Shown here in pieces: positions 12,531-19,755 of a DNA stretch of 64,000 nucleotides. A program made the translations under genes and the position numbers. Below the pieces are notes generated by a model that saw only the letters and a program-made list of their open reading frames with translations, was not told the DNA's origin and did not search any database. This stretch comes from Akkermansiaceae bacterium (lineage in GTDB: Bacteria > Verrucomicrobiota > Verrucomicrobiia > Verrucomicrobiales > Akkermansiaceae), in assembly GCA_947491475.1 (NCBI GenBank), contig CANLKN010000001.1, forward strand, positions 1-64,000. The letters are read 5' to 3'. Each line of letters begins with the position of its first letter. Position 1 is the first letter of the stretch.

Positions 12531-13271
12531 ATGAATTCCGAATCCACCACAGCGCCGCTGGTTTCCCCGGGTGTCGTGTTTGAAGCACGCAAGCTGCGCA
12601 AGGTCTATCACACCGGCGAGGTGGACGTGGTGGCGCTCGATGGCGTGGATATCGAACTCAACGCTGGCGAACTCGTGTGTCTGCTCGGGGCATCCGGCAG
12701 CGGAAAGTCCACACTGCTCAACATCCTCGGTGGCCTCGACCTGCCGACCTCCGGCGAGCTGATCTACAAGGGCTGGAAACTCGATGGCTCCGACGAACAA
12801 ATCCTCACCATGTTCCGCCGCAACTGCGTCGGTTTCGTATTCCAGTTCTACAACCTCATTCCCTCTCTAACAGCCCGCGAAAACGTCGCGCTCATCACCG
12901 GCATTTCCCGCAATCCGATGACACCCGCCGAAGCGCTCGACATGGTCGGCCTCGGCGCCCGCATGGATCATTTCCCGTCCCAGCTTTCCGGCGGCGAGCA
13001 GCAACGCGTGGCCATCGCCCGCGCCATCGCCAAGCGCCCGGAAGTCTTGCTTTGCGATGAACCCACCGGTGCGCTCGACGTCACCACCGGCATCACCGTG
13101 CTGGAAGCCGTGGAGCGCATCAACCGCGAACTCGGCACCCTCACCGTGGTCATCACTCACAACGCCGTAATGGCGGAAATGGCCGACCGCGTGCTGCATC
13201 TTTCCGACGGGAAAATCGTCAGCTCACACTGCAATATCACCCGGCTTCCGGTCTCGGAATTGAAGTGGTGA
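12531..13271 (+). CDS. ABC transporter ATP-binding protein, LolD/MacB type
   Basis: An ATPase subunit of a type VII (MacB/LolCDE-like) ABC system. Walker A (GASGSGKST), Q-loop ([20 protein letters not shown]), signature [16 protein letters not shown], Walker B ([12 protein letters not shown]) and the H-loop (VVITHN) are intact. The [18 protein letters not shown] wording is typical of LolD/MacB ATPases. The ATG at 12531 follows an unmatched upstream extension and gives 246 residues. No permease is adjacent; a LolC/E-like permease gene lies far away at 39004, and pairing of the two is only an inference. The next gene is on the opposite strand. Confidence 0.88.
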   Translation: MNSESTTAPLVSPGVVFEARKLRKVYHTGEVDVVALDGVDIELNAGELVCLLGASGSGKSTLLNILGGLDLPTSGELIYKGWKLDGSDEQILTMFRRNCVGFVFQFYNLIPSLTARENVALITGISRNPMTPAEALDMVGLGARMDHFPSQLSGGEQQRVAIARAIAKRPEVLLCDEPTGALDVTTGITVLEAVERINRELGTLTVVITHNAVMAEMADRVLHLSDGKIVSSHCNITRLPVSELKW

Positions 13272-13328
13272 TTTTTCCCCGCGCGGTGTTTCTAAACCCT
13301 TCCAATCGCGAATTTCCCAATTTCCATT

Positions 13329-14198
13329 CTAACGGGTGCTGATGGCCATGCGCGCCTTGCCATCGGTGTCCTTCTCGGGATCGGCCCGCCAGACGAAAGA
13401 GAACCCGTTCTTGTAAATGCGCTGGCTCCTGGCGTTGGAGAGGCTGAAGGACGAGTTTGGAGAAGCGGTCAGGAAAACCTTCCTGCCGCGGTAAATTTGG
13501 AAGTCCATTTCAATTTCGGCAATGCCCGGGCCACTGACCGGCGCCGAGGCCAGATCGGCAGGCTCAAGAATCAGCTGCTTCACCCGCTTGCCATCCAGCA
13601 GTTTGAGTTGGAGGGTTTCATCCTTGAGCCTGAGTTCCATGGCTTTCTCGCGCTTTTCTTCCTGCGCCTTCTGCTCCTCGCTCTTGGACTTGTTGCCCTG
13701 GCCATAGGGCGCGTAAAACTTCGGCGAGCGCCCGATCAAGGCGAAGCGCTGCGGGTTCTTGCTCGGGCCCGGATCCACCACTCGACCGCCGATCAGGAAA
13801 TTGTTGCGGCTTTGCTCCACCGTCACCTCCAACGTGGCACCGCCTTTCACCTTTCCGGTATAAACCACCTTCTCGATTTTATTGGTGGCCGGCTGTGAGG
13901 TTGAGAGGGTTTCAGGATCCAATTCCCGCACGACCACCCGGCCGGCTGGCGTGATTTCCTCAATCACCGGCCGCATCCGGAAGGACCGGCCACCAGTGGC
14001 GCGCGGCGCGTCATCGGAGGGGTTGAAGATGATTTCCCCCTGTGAGGAAATGCCCAAGGTGCAGCGTGAATTCTGTTCGCCGGCGAAGTAGCCAAACCAC
14101 GGCGCGGCATCCAAAGACGGCAGTTGCGCGGTGGCAGGCTGAACCGTGTAAACAAACAGTGACAATCCAAGGACTGCAAGGCGGTGTTGGGTTTTCAT
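13329..14198 (-). CDS. Secreted protein of unknown function
   Basis: A 289-residue protein with a clear Sec signal (MKTQHRLAVLGLSLFVYTVQPATAQ), so periplasmic or exported. After a WFGYFAGEQN segment it appears beta-rich, with a charged linker (KSKSEEQKAQEEKREKAMELRLKDE) in the middle. I do not recognise a family. The start is placed at ATG 14198 because it opens the signal peptide; upstream residues in the same frame look random. It sits 87 bases downstream of, and co-oriented with, the pseudouridine synthase gene. Confidence 0.7.
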   Translation of the reverse strand: MKTQHRLAVLGLSLFVYTVQPATAQLPSLDAAPWFGYFAGEQNSRCTLGISSQGEIIFNPSDDAPRATGGRSFRMRPVIEEITPAGRVVVRELDPETLSTSQPATNKIEKVVYTGKVKGGATLEVTVEQSRNNFLIGGRVVDPGPSKNPQRFALIGRSPKFYAPYGQGNKSKSEEQKAQEEKREKAMELRLKDETLQLKLLDGKRVKQLILEPADLASAPVSGPGIAEIEMDFQIYRGRKVFLTASPNSSFSLSNARSQRIYKNGFSFVWRADPEKDTDGKARMAISTR

Positions 14199-14285
14199 GA
14201 CTTCAAGCAAGCCCAAAGCCCCCCTCTGGGCGAGCGGAAAAAAAGCGCAGTGGCAATGCCCGGTAGGACGCGGGTTCAATGGTGC

Positions 14286-15026
14286 TTACTCCGGCTGCTT
14301 CTTTTGCGGCTTGGTTTTTTCCTCCACGCCACTCAACAGCATCGCGGTTTCCACGCGGTTGAGAATCGCCCAGCGGCCGGGTTCCAGATCGCCGAGCCAC
14401 AGCCCGCCGACACGCACCCGCAGCAATTTTGTGACCTGATAGCCGAGCGTCTCGAACATCACGCGGATCTGGCGTTTTGCGCCGTGGTCGAGCACGATTT
14501 TGATGCGCCTCGGGCTGAGACGCTCGATTGCCTTGGCCTTGAGCTTGCCCTCTGGGGTGTAAAGACCTTCGAGAAACTGATCGAGATGCACGTTTTCGAA
14601 AGCCTGGTTCGAGGTGACGAGGTATTCCTTTTCGACCGATTTCGACGGATGCATCAACTGCTGTGACAGATCGCCGTCGTTGGTGAGAATGAGCAGGCCC
14701 TCCGAATCGCGGTCCAGCCGGCCGACGTGGTGCAGCGAGCGCAGCGTTTCCGGGAGCAAGGTGTAGATTGTTTCGCGGCCGAGCTCGTCCTCGCGGGTGC
14801 ATACGTAGCCGCGCGGTTTGTGGAAGACCACGACGAGAGCTTCCTTGGGTGCGACCCGCTTGCCATCCAAACGGACGTGATCACCGGGGGAAATGCGCGT
14901 ACCCATGTTGATGCACGGGCTGCCGTTCACTTCCACGCGGCCTGCCTGGATCAGCTCGTCGCATTTGCGGCGCGACCCCACGGCGCAGGAGGCGAGGTAT
15001 TTGTTGAGTCGGGTGCCTTCCTTCAT
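14286..15026 (-). CDS. RNA pseudouridine synthase, RsuA/RluB/E/F family
   Basis: Converts a specific uridine in rRNA to pseudouridine. An N-terminal S4 RNA-binding domain (TRLNKYLASCAVGSRRKCDELIQAGRV) is followed by the catalytic domain with the aspartate motif VGRLDRDSEGLLILTNDG. Later family segments are KEYLV and HGAKRQIRVMFETLGY, then LLRVRVGGLWLGDLEPGRW. Length 246 suits RluB/RsuA enzymes. Which rRNA position is modified cannot be read from the sequence. It is co-oriented with the small basic protein gene upstream. Confidence 0.93.
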   Translation of the reverse strand: MKEGTRLNKYLASCAVGSRRKCDELIQAGRVEVNGSPCINMGTRISPGDHVRLDGKRVAPKEALVVVFHKPRGYVCTREDELGRETIYTLLPETLRSLHHVGRLDRDSEGLLILTNDGDLSQQLMHPSKSVEKEYLVTSNQAFENVHLDQFLEGLYTPEGKLKAKAIERLSPRRIKIVLDHGAKRQIRVMFETLGYQVTKLLRVRVGGLWLGDLEPGRWAILNRVETAMLLSGVEEKTKPQKKQPE

Positions 15027-15095
15027 GGGTTCAAATGCAAAAGGCGCGAAACCCGCAGGGTTGCGCGCGTGGTGAAGATGGATTCGGCGATCAGA

Positions 15096-15251
15096 TCAAC
15101 CCTCGTGTTTGGTCTTGGGCAGACCTACGGGGGAGCGGCCGGATTTCCACTCGCCGCGCTCTTTGAGCAGCTTGACGCGCTCGAAACGCTTGAGAACGGA
15201 ACGTTTGCCGCCGACGGTGGCGCTGGACTTGAGACTGTTGTGCTTTGACAT
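15096..15251 (-). CDS. Small basic protein of the Chlamydiae/Verrucomicrobia type (51 aa)
   Basis: A 51-residue, strongly basic protein starting MSKHNSLKSS and ending with the conserved-looking LKERGEWKSGRSPVGLPKTK. The pattern S-L-K-S ... NVL/SVLKRFER ... KLL ... GLPK matches the small basic protein family I know from Chlamydiae, Verrucomicrobia and relatives, whose role is unclear. It has a clean ATG and TGA. It lies between the pseudouridine synthase and an IS remnant. Family membership comes from memory of the motif and was not searched. Confidence 0.78.
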   Translation of the reverse strand: MSKHNSLKSSATVGGKRSVLKRFERVKLLKERGEWKSGRSPVGLPKTKHEG

Positions 15252-15344
15252 CGCGTGAGGTGGTTTGAAAATCGCGGGAGGCGGAAACTAGGGGCGGCCT
15301 ACGCCGGTGGCAACCCAAAAATCAGGCGAAATAATCCACGGCGG

Positions 15345-15580
15345 TCAAGCTATGGAGAGCAAGGAATCGCGGTAGGTGTGATCGAGCATGGCGCGGCGGC
15401 GTTTCTTTGGCAGGCTGCGGGTATCGGATAGATCGATTTTGAGGAGGTTGAGAACGATGATCCTGTGCTTCCTTATGAAGGTTCCCTTGGCTGCCTTTGA
15501 GGGACAAGATGTAGTCCGCTTTCTTTTCGATGATGGCCTCGGCGAGGTGAGTGTCCATGGCATCGTAAAAAAGGAGCGTC
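15345..15580 (-). pseudogene. Remnant of an ISAs1-type transposase gene, internally deleted
   Basis: Reading the minus strand, the segment near 15576-15465 encodes FYDAMDTHLAEAII then DYILSLKGSQGNLHKE, the DDE-transposase motif seen in ISAs1-family enzymes. A second frame (about 15473-15345) encodes NLLKIDLSDTRSLPKKRRR and HTYRDSLLSI, which looks like the family's C-terminal end. Roughly 100 residues that normally separate these two blocks are missing and the frames differ, so this is a fossil. No terminal inverted repeats were recognised. It fills most of the otherwise gene-free stretch 15252-15611. Confidence 0.75.
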
Positions 15581-15611
15581 CTTCTAACAGATTCTCTTTG
15601 AAGTTCGATGA

Positions 15612-16373
15612 TCACTTGCCAATCAACACCTCCACGCCTCTCAGTCGCAGTTCTTCGATGAATTCCGGATCCGCCTTGCTGTCGGTCACTACACAACTCA
15701 ACTCCGTGACCGAGGCGAAGAAAAACGGAGCCCTTTGCCCGAGCTTCGAGTGATCCGCCAGAAACACCACATCCTCCGCACCGGCGATCACCCGTTCCTT
15801 GAAGGCCGCCTGCCGTGAGTTGCTCTCACTCACGCCACGCTCGGCATGGATGCCGTTTCCTGATAGAAACATGCGGTGGATGTTATATCTTTGCAGCGAC
15901 TTCTCTGAGGTGGCGCCGATGAATGAGCGCGACTTGGCGTCATACAATCCGCCCGTGCAGATCAAATCCAGATTCGGCCGATCGGCCAGCGCGGTAATCA
16001 CATTGAGGGCGTTGGTCAGAATCGTCAGCGGAAAATCGGGCAGGAATTCCGTCAAGGTAAGAACCGTGGAGCTTGCATCCAGGAAGATGTTCTCGTTGGG
16101 CCGGATTCTGTCTGCGGCCAGCCTGGCGATTGCCTTTTTCTCCTCACGGTTGATGCCCTGTCGCTGCGTGAAGGGCACTTCCTCGCGGATTTTTTCCGGT
16201 TGGCTCGCCCCGCCGTGCATTCGGATCAACTCACCGCGTTTTTCCAAAACCTCGAAATCCTTGCGTATCGTCTCGTCAGTCACTCCGAGCTTTTCCGCAG
16301 TCTCTGTGGTCCGCAATGATCCTGCGCTGTTAAGCAGGTCGAGAATCCTCCTCTGGCGTTCGATCGCGAGCAT
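15612..16373 (-). CDS. DeoR-family transcriptional repressor of the microcompartment operon
   Basis: A 253-residue regulator with an N-terminal winged helix-turn-helix of DeoR type (ERQRRILDLLNSAGSLRTTETAEKLGVTDETIRKDFEVLEKRGELIRMHGGA). The C-terminal sugar-phosphate-sensing domain resembles ribose-5-phosphate isomerase (NIFLDASSTVLTLTEFLPD, LTNALNV, ICTGGLYD, FLSGNGIHAERGVSESN, VVFLADHSKLGQ). Family members usually respond to a phosphorylated sugar. It is divergent from the BMC operon, and the 86-base spacer carries a candidate operator (16381-16432). Control of the BMC genes is inferred from position and from the same arrangement in known Planctomycetes/Verrucomicrobia loci. Confidence 0.93.
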   Translation of the reverse strand: MLAIERQRRILDLLNSAGSLRTTETAEKLGVTDETIRKDFEVLEKRGELIRMHGGASQPEKIREEVPFTQRQGINREEKKAIARLAADRIRPNENIFLDASSTVLTLTEFLPDFPLTILTNALNVITALADRPNLDLICTGGLYDAKSRSFIGATSEKSLQRYNIHRMFLSGNGIHAERGVSESNSRQAAFKERVIAGAEDVVFLADHSKLGQRAPFFFASVTELSCVVTDSKADPEFIEELRLRGVEVLIGK

Positions 16374-16380
16374 GACTTTG

Positions 16381-16432
16381 GTTTTTCTGGGTTTGTTTGG
16401 GATTTTTTGGTATTTTTTGGTTGACTAGTCAA
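16381..16432 (+). promoter_or_regulatory. Candidate operator: four 10-bp direct repeats plus a 12-bp palindrome
   Basis: Between the divergent deoR and pduL starts lie four consecutive 10-base units of the form (g/t)(a/t)TTTTTTGG (16381-16420). A perfect palindrome, TTGACTAGTCAA, follows at 16421-16432. Ten-base spacing puts each unit on the same face of the helix, as expected for an oligomeric DeoR-type repressor. The repeats are seen directly; binding is inferred. Confidence 0.6.
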
Positions 16433-16459
16433 GCCAATATCGGAAAACAGCGCCAACCC

Positions 16460-17140
16460 ATGTCTGCAACGCTCTCCCAATCCACTCCCCGAGCCGTCAT
16501 CGAGCACATGGTCAGAGAACAGGTGTATGCCCGCCTCGGGTTCCCTCTTCCGGCCGCCTCCAAAGCTCCCAACGCGCTTCTGGTCAATATTTCCGCCCGC
16601 CACTGCCACCTGACACAGGTTGCGGTAGAGGCGCTGTTCGGTCCCGGTCACAAGCTCACTCCGATGAAAGGGCTCTATCAGGAAGGCCAGTATGCCGCCA
16701 AGGAGTCCGTCACCCTCATCGGTCCACGCAGCCGCGTCATCTCCAACCTCCGTATCCTCGGACCCTGCCGCGATCTCGACCAAATCGAGCTCGCCTACAC
16801 GGATGCCGTCTCGCTCGGTTTCGACATCCCGGTGCGCATGTCCGGAGCCATCAAGGGCACGCCCGGCTGCATGCTGATGGGCCCCAACGGCTACTATGAA
16901 CTCGACCAAGGTGTCATCCGCGCCCAGCCGCACGTCCACATGCATCCGGATGATGCCGCCTTTTACGGCGTGAAACATCTGGATGTGATGAAGCTCAAGG
17001 TGCACGGCCCGCTTGGAATGACTTTTGACAACCTCGTCGTCCGCGTGGACCCCTCATTCAAACTCGAAGTCCACATCGACACCGATGAAGGCAATGCCTG
17101 CGGCCTCAAGCCCGATACTTTCTGCGAACTGATCAAATAA
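16460..17140 (+). CDS. pduL: PduL-type phosphotransacylase of the microcompartment
   Basis: Moves the acyl group from CoA to phosphate, regenerating CoA inside the BMC and making acyl-phosphate for acetate kinase. The 226-residue protein starts with a helix-forming segment ([18 protein letters not shown]) of the kind that targets enzymes to the shell. The two PduL domains follow: [19 protein letters not shown] and [18 protein letters not shown], then [13 protein letters not shown] with the zinc-binding histidines, and [16 protein letters not shown] 16460 is chosen because the frame upstream to 16397 runs through the promoter. First gene of the BMC operon. Confidence 0.95.
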   Translation: MSATLSQSTPRAVIEHMVREQVYARLGFPLPAASKAPNALLVNISARHCHLTQVAVEALFGPGHKLTPMKGLYQEGQYAAKESVTLIGPRSRVISNLRILGPCRDLDQIELAYTDAVSLGFDIPVRMSGAIKGTPGCMLMGPNGYYELDQGVIRAQPHVHMHPDDAAFYGVKHLDVMKLKVHGPLGMTFDNLVVRVDPSFKLEVHIDTDEGNACGLKPDTFCELIK

Positions 17141-17160
17141 CCCGCCTGAAAACCCGTATT

Positions 17161-17176
17161 CCAGATCTCCAGATCT
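17161..17176 (+). repeat. Tandem 8-base duplicate upstream of first BMC-H gene
   Basis: CCAGATCT occurs twice in direct succession in the pduL-BMC-H spacer. It is followed by A/C-rich sequence to the ATG at 17215, with no Shine-Dalgarno-like purine block. Confidence 0.6.
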
Positions 17177-17214
17177 CAAATCCAAAGACTCCAACCACAC
17201 TACCAACCAATACT

Positions 17215-17484
17215 ATGAGTGCACTCGGAATGATTGAAACCAAAGGCTACGTCGGCAGCGTCGAAGCCACAGATGCGATGGCCAAAGCGGCCAACGTCCA
17301 ACTTGTGAACCAAATCCAGATCGGCGGAGCCTTCATGACCGTCATCGTCAAAGGCGACGTCGGCAGCGTGAAAGCCGCCGTGGATGCCGGTGCCGATGCT
17401 GCCGGCCGCGTCGGCGAGCTGGTCTCCGCCCACGTCATCGCCCGCCCACATGCGGAACTGCTCAGCCAGTTTGGAATCGCCTGA
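17215..17484 (+). CDS. Microcompartment hexameric shell protein (BMC-H), first copy
   Basis: An 89-residue single BMC domain, the hexamer that tiles the facets of the shell. It shows the standard start ([29 protein letters not shown]), the central [23 protein letters not shown], and the C-terminal [10 protein letters not shown] stretch. It is closest in layout to PduA/PduJ-like hexamers. The pore-loop region (QIQIGGAF) lacks the usual GSG. No purine-rich ribosome site precedes the ATG; the leader is A/C-rich (ACCAATACT). It is followed 37 bases later by a second BMC-H. Confidence 0.95.
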   Translation: MSALGMIETKGYVGSVEATDAMAKAANVQLVNQIQIGGAFMTVIVKGDVGSVKAAVDAGADAAGRVGELVSAHVIARPHAELLSQFGIA

Positions 17485-17497
17485 AAACCAAATCACT

Positions 17498-17518
17498 TTT
17501 AACCAATAACCTCTAACT
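17498..17518 (+). repeat. Degenerate heptamer tract before second BMC-H gene
   Basis: Three consecutive 7-base units sharing a TAAC core (TTTAACC then AATAACC, then a TCTAACT variant) end three bases before the ATG at 17522. The tract is far more AT-rich than the flanking genes. Confidence 0.6.
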
Positions 17519-17521
17519 AAA

Positions 17522-17800
17522 ATGGCCAAACAAGCAATCGGCATCATCGAAACCAAAGGTTTCGTCTCACTCGTGGAAGCTTCCGACGCGGCGCTCAAAG
17601 CCGCCGACATCAGAATGACCGGCTGGGAGAAAATCGGCTCGGGCCTCGTCACTGGTTTCTTCACCGGCGATGTCGCCGCTGTGAAGGCCGGCCTCGACGC
17701 CGCTGCCGCCGCAGCCTCCAACCTGGGACAAGTTTCGTCCGTCCAAGTCATCCCGCGTCCGCACGACGAGCTGTCGAAGCTCGGCTCGTGGATGGGTTGA
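17522..17800 (+). CDS. Microcompartment hexameric shell protein (BMC-H), second copy
   Basis: A 92-residue BMC domain protein with AIGIIETKGFVSLVEASDAALKAADIRM, GSGLVTGFFTGDVAAVKAGLDA and VQVIPRPHDEL. It keeps a pore-loop GSG (KIGSGLVTG), unlike the first copy, so the two hexamers probably differ in pore selectivity. The helix region is Ala-rich (DAAAAAASNLG). It ends with an unusual GSWMG. Co-transcription with the first BMC-H is likely from the 37-base spacing. Confidence 0.95.
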   Translation: MAKQAIGIIETKGFVSLVEASDAALKAADIRMTGWEKIGSGLVTGFFTGDVAAVKAGLDAAAAAASNLGQVSSVQVIPRPHDELSKLGSWMG

Positions 17801-17810
17801 TTCATCTGAT

Positions 17811-17842
17811 TTCAGCTTCTCAGCTTTTCAGAATCTCAGCAT
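17811..17842 (+). repeat. Four 8-base units before the acetate kinase gene
   Basis: Four successive octamers of the form (T/C)TCAGnnT, for example TTCAGCTT and CTCAGCTT, fill the spacer and end 7 bases before ATG 17850. Confidence 0.65.
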
Positions 17843-17849
17843 TTACCCC

Positions 17850-19025
17850 ATGCTTATCCTCGTCGCCAACCTCGGTTCGACTTCCTTCAAATACCGCCTC
17901 TTCCGCATGGATGAGAGCGGTGGCGAGGTGGTGGCCAAGGGCGGCTACGAGCGGGTCACGGATCATGCCAGTGTGATTGATGACGCCCTCGCCACGCTGC
18001 AGCGCGATGGCGTCATCGCCAGTCCGGATGAAATCGAAGCCGTCGGTTTCAAGACCGTGCTCGGCAAGGACCTCAGCGGTTGCGTCATCGCCGATCAACA
18101 GACGATCGATGCGCTAGAGGGCTTCGCCGCAGTCGCCCCGGCGCACAATCCGCCTTACGCGAATGGCATCCGGCAGTTCGCGAAAGCACTGCCAAAGGCG
18201 AAACTTGTCGCCCTTTTCGAGACCGCTTTCTACCAGTGGACCAGCCCGGCTTCCTACAACTATGCCATTCCCAAAAGCTGGCGGGACATCGGCATCCGGC
18301 GCTACGGTTTTCACGGCGCCAGCCACAAGTTCATCGCCGAGCGCTCCGCCGAGATGTGCGAGCGCGAGGAAGTCGGCCAAATCGCCCGCCGCCTCTATCT
18401 GGATGGCCCGCAAACCGTATCCGGCAAGCCATTCCGCGTCGTTTCCTGCCACCTCGGCGGATCCAGTTCGGTCACCGGCATCCTCAATGGCGTGGCCATC
18501 GGCACCAGCATGGGCTTCTCGCCCCAGAGCGGCCTGCCGCAGAACAACCGCGTCGGTGAGCTCGACTCCGGTGCCATCCCCTATGCCATGCGCACGCTCG
18601 GCATCTCACTCGACGAGGTGGAGCGCCAGCTCACCAAGGAATCCGGACTGCTCGGCATCTCCGGCGTTTCCAATGACCTTCGCGACATCCTTCAAGCCGC
18701 CGAGTCCGGCAATGCCGACGCGCAACTCTCGCTCGACGCCCTTGTCCACTCGATCCGTCATTGGATCGGTGCCTTCATGCTGGAACTCGGCGGTCTCGAT
18801 GCCCTGGTCTTTACCGCCGGAATCGGCGAAAACAATGCCGCGCTCCGCGAGCGGGTTTGCGACGGACTCGAAGGCTTCGGCATCGTCATCGATCCCGCCA
18901 AAAACGATGCCTGCCGCGCCGCCGAAGCGGATATCGGCTCTGCGGCTTCCGCAGCACGCATCCTTGTCATTCCCGCCAATGAGGAACTCGTGCTTGCCCG
19001 CGAAGTGTTCCGCAAACTCTCCTGA
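17850..19025 (+). CDS. ackA: Acetate kinase family enzyme of the BMC operon
   Basis: Transfers the phosphate of an acyl-phosphate to ADP, giving the carboxylate and ATP. The protein has the family's ordered motifs: phosphate 1 (VANLGSTSFKY), RRYGFHGASHKF, phosphate 2 (SCHLGGSSSVTGILNG), GTSMGFSPQSGL, and adenosine (FTAGIGENNAALRERV), ending PANEELVLAREV. Several motifs deviate from standard acetate kinases: N-L-G-S-T instead of N-C/S-G-S-S, HLGGSSS instead of HLGNG, and NNRVGELD instead of TRSGDID. The arginine and most carboxylates are kept. The divergence fits a BMC-specific branch acting on lactyl- or other acyl-phosphates, which is inference. It lies between shell genes. Confidence 0.93.
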   Translation: MLILVANLGSTSFKYRLFRMDESGGEVVAKGGYERVTDHASVIDDALATLQRDGVIASPDEIEAVGFKTVLGKDLSGCVIADQQTIDALEGFAAVAPAHNPPYANGIRQFAKALPKAKLVALFETAFYQWTSPASYNYAIPKSWRDIGIRRYGFHGASHKFIAERSAEMCEREEVGQIARRLYLDGPQTVSGKPFRVVSCHLGGSSSVTGILNGVAIGTSMGFSPQSGLPQNNRVGELDSGAIPYAMRTLGISLDEVERQLTKESGLLGISGVSNDLRDILQAAESGNADAQLSLDALVHSIRHWIGAFMLELGGLDALVFTAGIGENNAALRERVCDGLEGFGIVIDPAKNDACRAAEADIGSAASAARILVIPANEELVLAREVFRKLS

Positions 19026-19067
19026 CAACCCATCATCCAGAACTCTCAACCATAACCAACCAATACC

Positions 19068-19373
19068 ATGGCCAAACAAGCAGTAGGACTCCTAGAAACC
19101 CGCGGCCTCGCGTGCCTCGTCGTCGGCGTTGACGCGATGCTCAAATCCGCAAATGTCGAACTCGCCGGACCGATGAAGCAAATCGGCAACGCAATGTGCA
19201 ACGCCGTCGTCACCGGTGATGTCGCCGCCGTCAAGGCCGCCATCGATGCCGGTGCCGCCGCCGCCGCCGATGCCGGTGGCGAGGTCATCAGCGCCCACGT
19301 CATCGCCCGCCCGGATGACGCCATCGACGGAGTGCTCCCCAAGGACGCCGCCGCCCGCGCACCGCGCAAGTAA
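19068..19373 (+). CDS. Microcompartment hexameric shell protein (BMC-H), third copy
   Basis: A 101-residue BMC domain protein: AVGLLETRGLACLVVGVDAMLKSANVEL, then NAMCNAVVTGDVAAVKAAIDAG and HVIARPDDAIDG. It begins with the same first five residues as the second copy (MAKQA). The pore-loop region reads QIGNAMCN, with a cysteine and no GSG, and the C-terminus carries a short basic tail (AAARAPRK). This gives a third, distinct hexamer in the shell. The A/C-rich leader (ACCAACCAATACC) lacks a Shine-Dalgarno site. Confidence 0.95.
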   Translation: MAKQAVGLLETRGLACLVVGVDAMLKSANVELAGPMKQIGNAMCNAVVTGDVAAVKAAIDAGAAAAADAGGEVISAHVIARPDDAIDGVLPKDAAARAPRK

Positions 19374-19446
19374 GTCAATGGTCATCTGTCGGCAGTCATC
19401 GGCCATTGATTGGCCAATGACTGGTGACGGGTGACTCACAACACCT

Positions 19447-19755
19447 ATGTTCCTCGCTGAAGTCATCGGACAAGTCGTCTCCACCAAGAAGGACGAACAA
19501 ATGGTGGGGCGCAAGCTCCTGCTGCTCCGCCCGAAGCTGGTGGACGACAAGGATCCTTCCAAGTTCAAGGACGGCTCCAACACCATTGTCGCCATCGACA
19601 CCGTTGGTGCCGGCGAGGGTGAACTCGTGATGTTCTGCCAGGGCAGTTCCGCACGCAACGCCCAAGGCCTCAAAGCCATCCCCGTGGACGCCGCCATCGT
19701 CGCCATCATCGACCGCGTCGAAGTCCAGGGAAAGACCATCTATAAATCCTCATGA
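19447..19755 (+). CDS. Microcompartment pentameric vertex protein (BMC-P), first copy
   Basis: A 102-residue EutN/CcmL-fold protein, the pentamer that caps shell vertices. Seen are MFLAEVIGQVVSTKKDEQMVGRKLLLLRP, the AIDTVGAGEGELVMFCQGSSAR core diagnostic of the family, and the closing PVDAAIVAIIDRVEV. Its stop overlaps the start of the aldehyde dehydrogenase gene by four bases (ATGA), so translation is probably coupled. Confidence 0.95.
   Translation: MFLAEVIGQVVSTKKDEQMVGRKLLLLRPKLVDDKDPSKFKDGSNTIVAIDTVGAGEGELVMFCQGSSARNAQGLKAIPVDAAIVAIIDRVEVQGKTIYKSS

Noticed and set aside
16421-16450. TTGACT at 16421 as a sigma-70 -35 box
   Set aside because: No convincing TATAAT-like hexamer lies 16-18 bases downstream, so I do not annotate a promoter.
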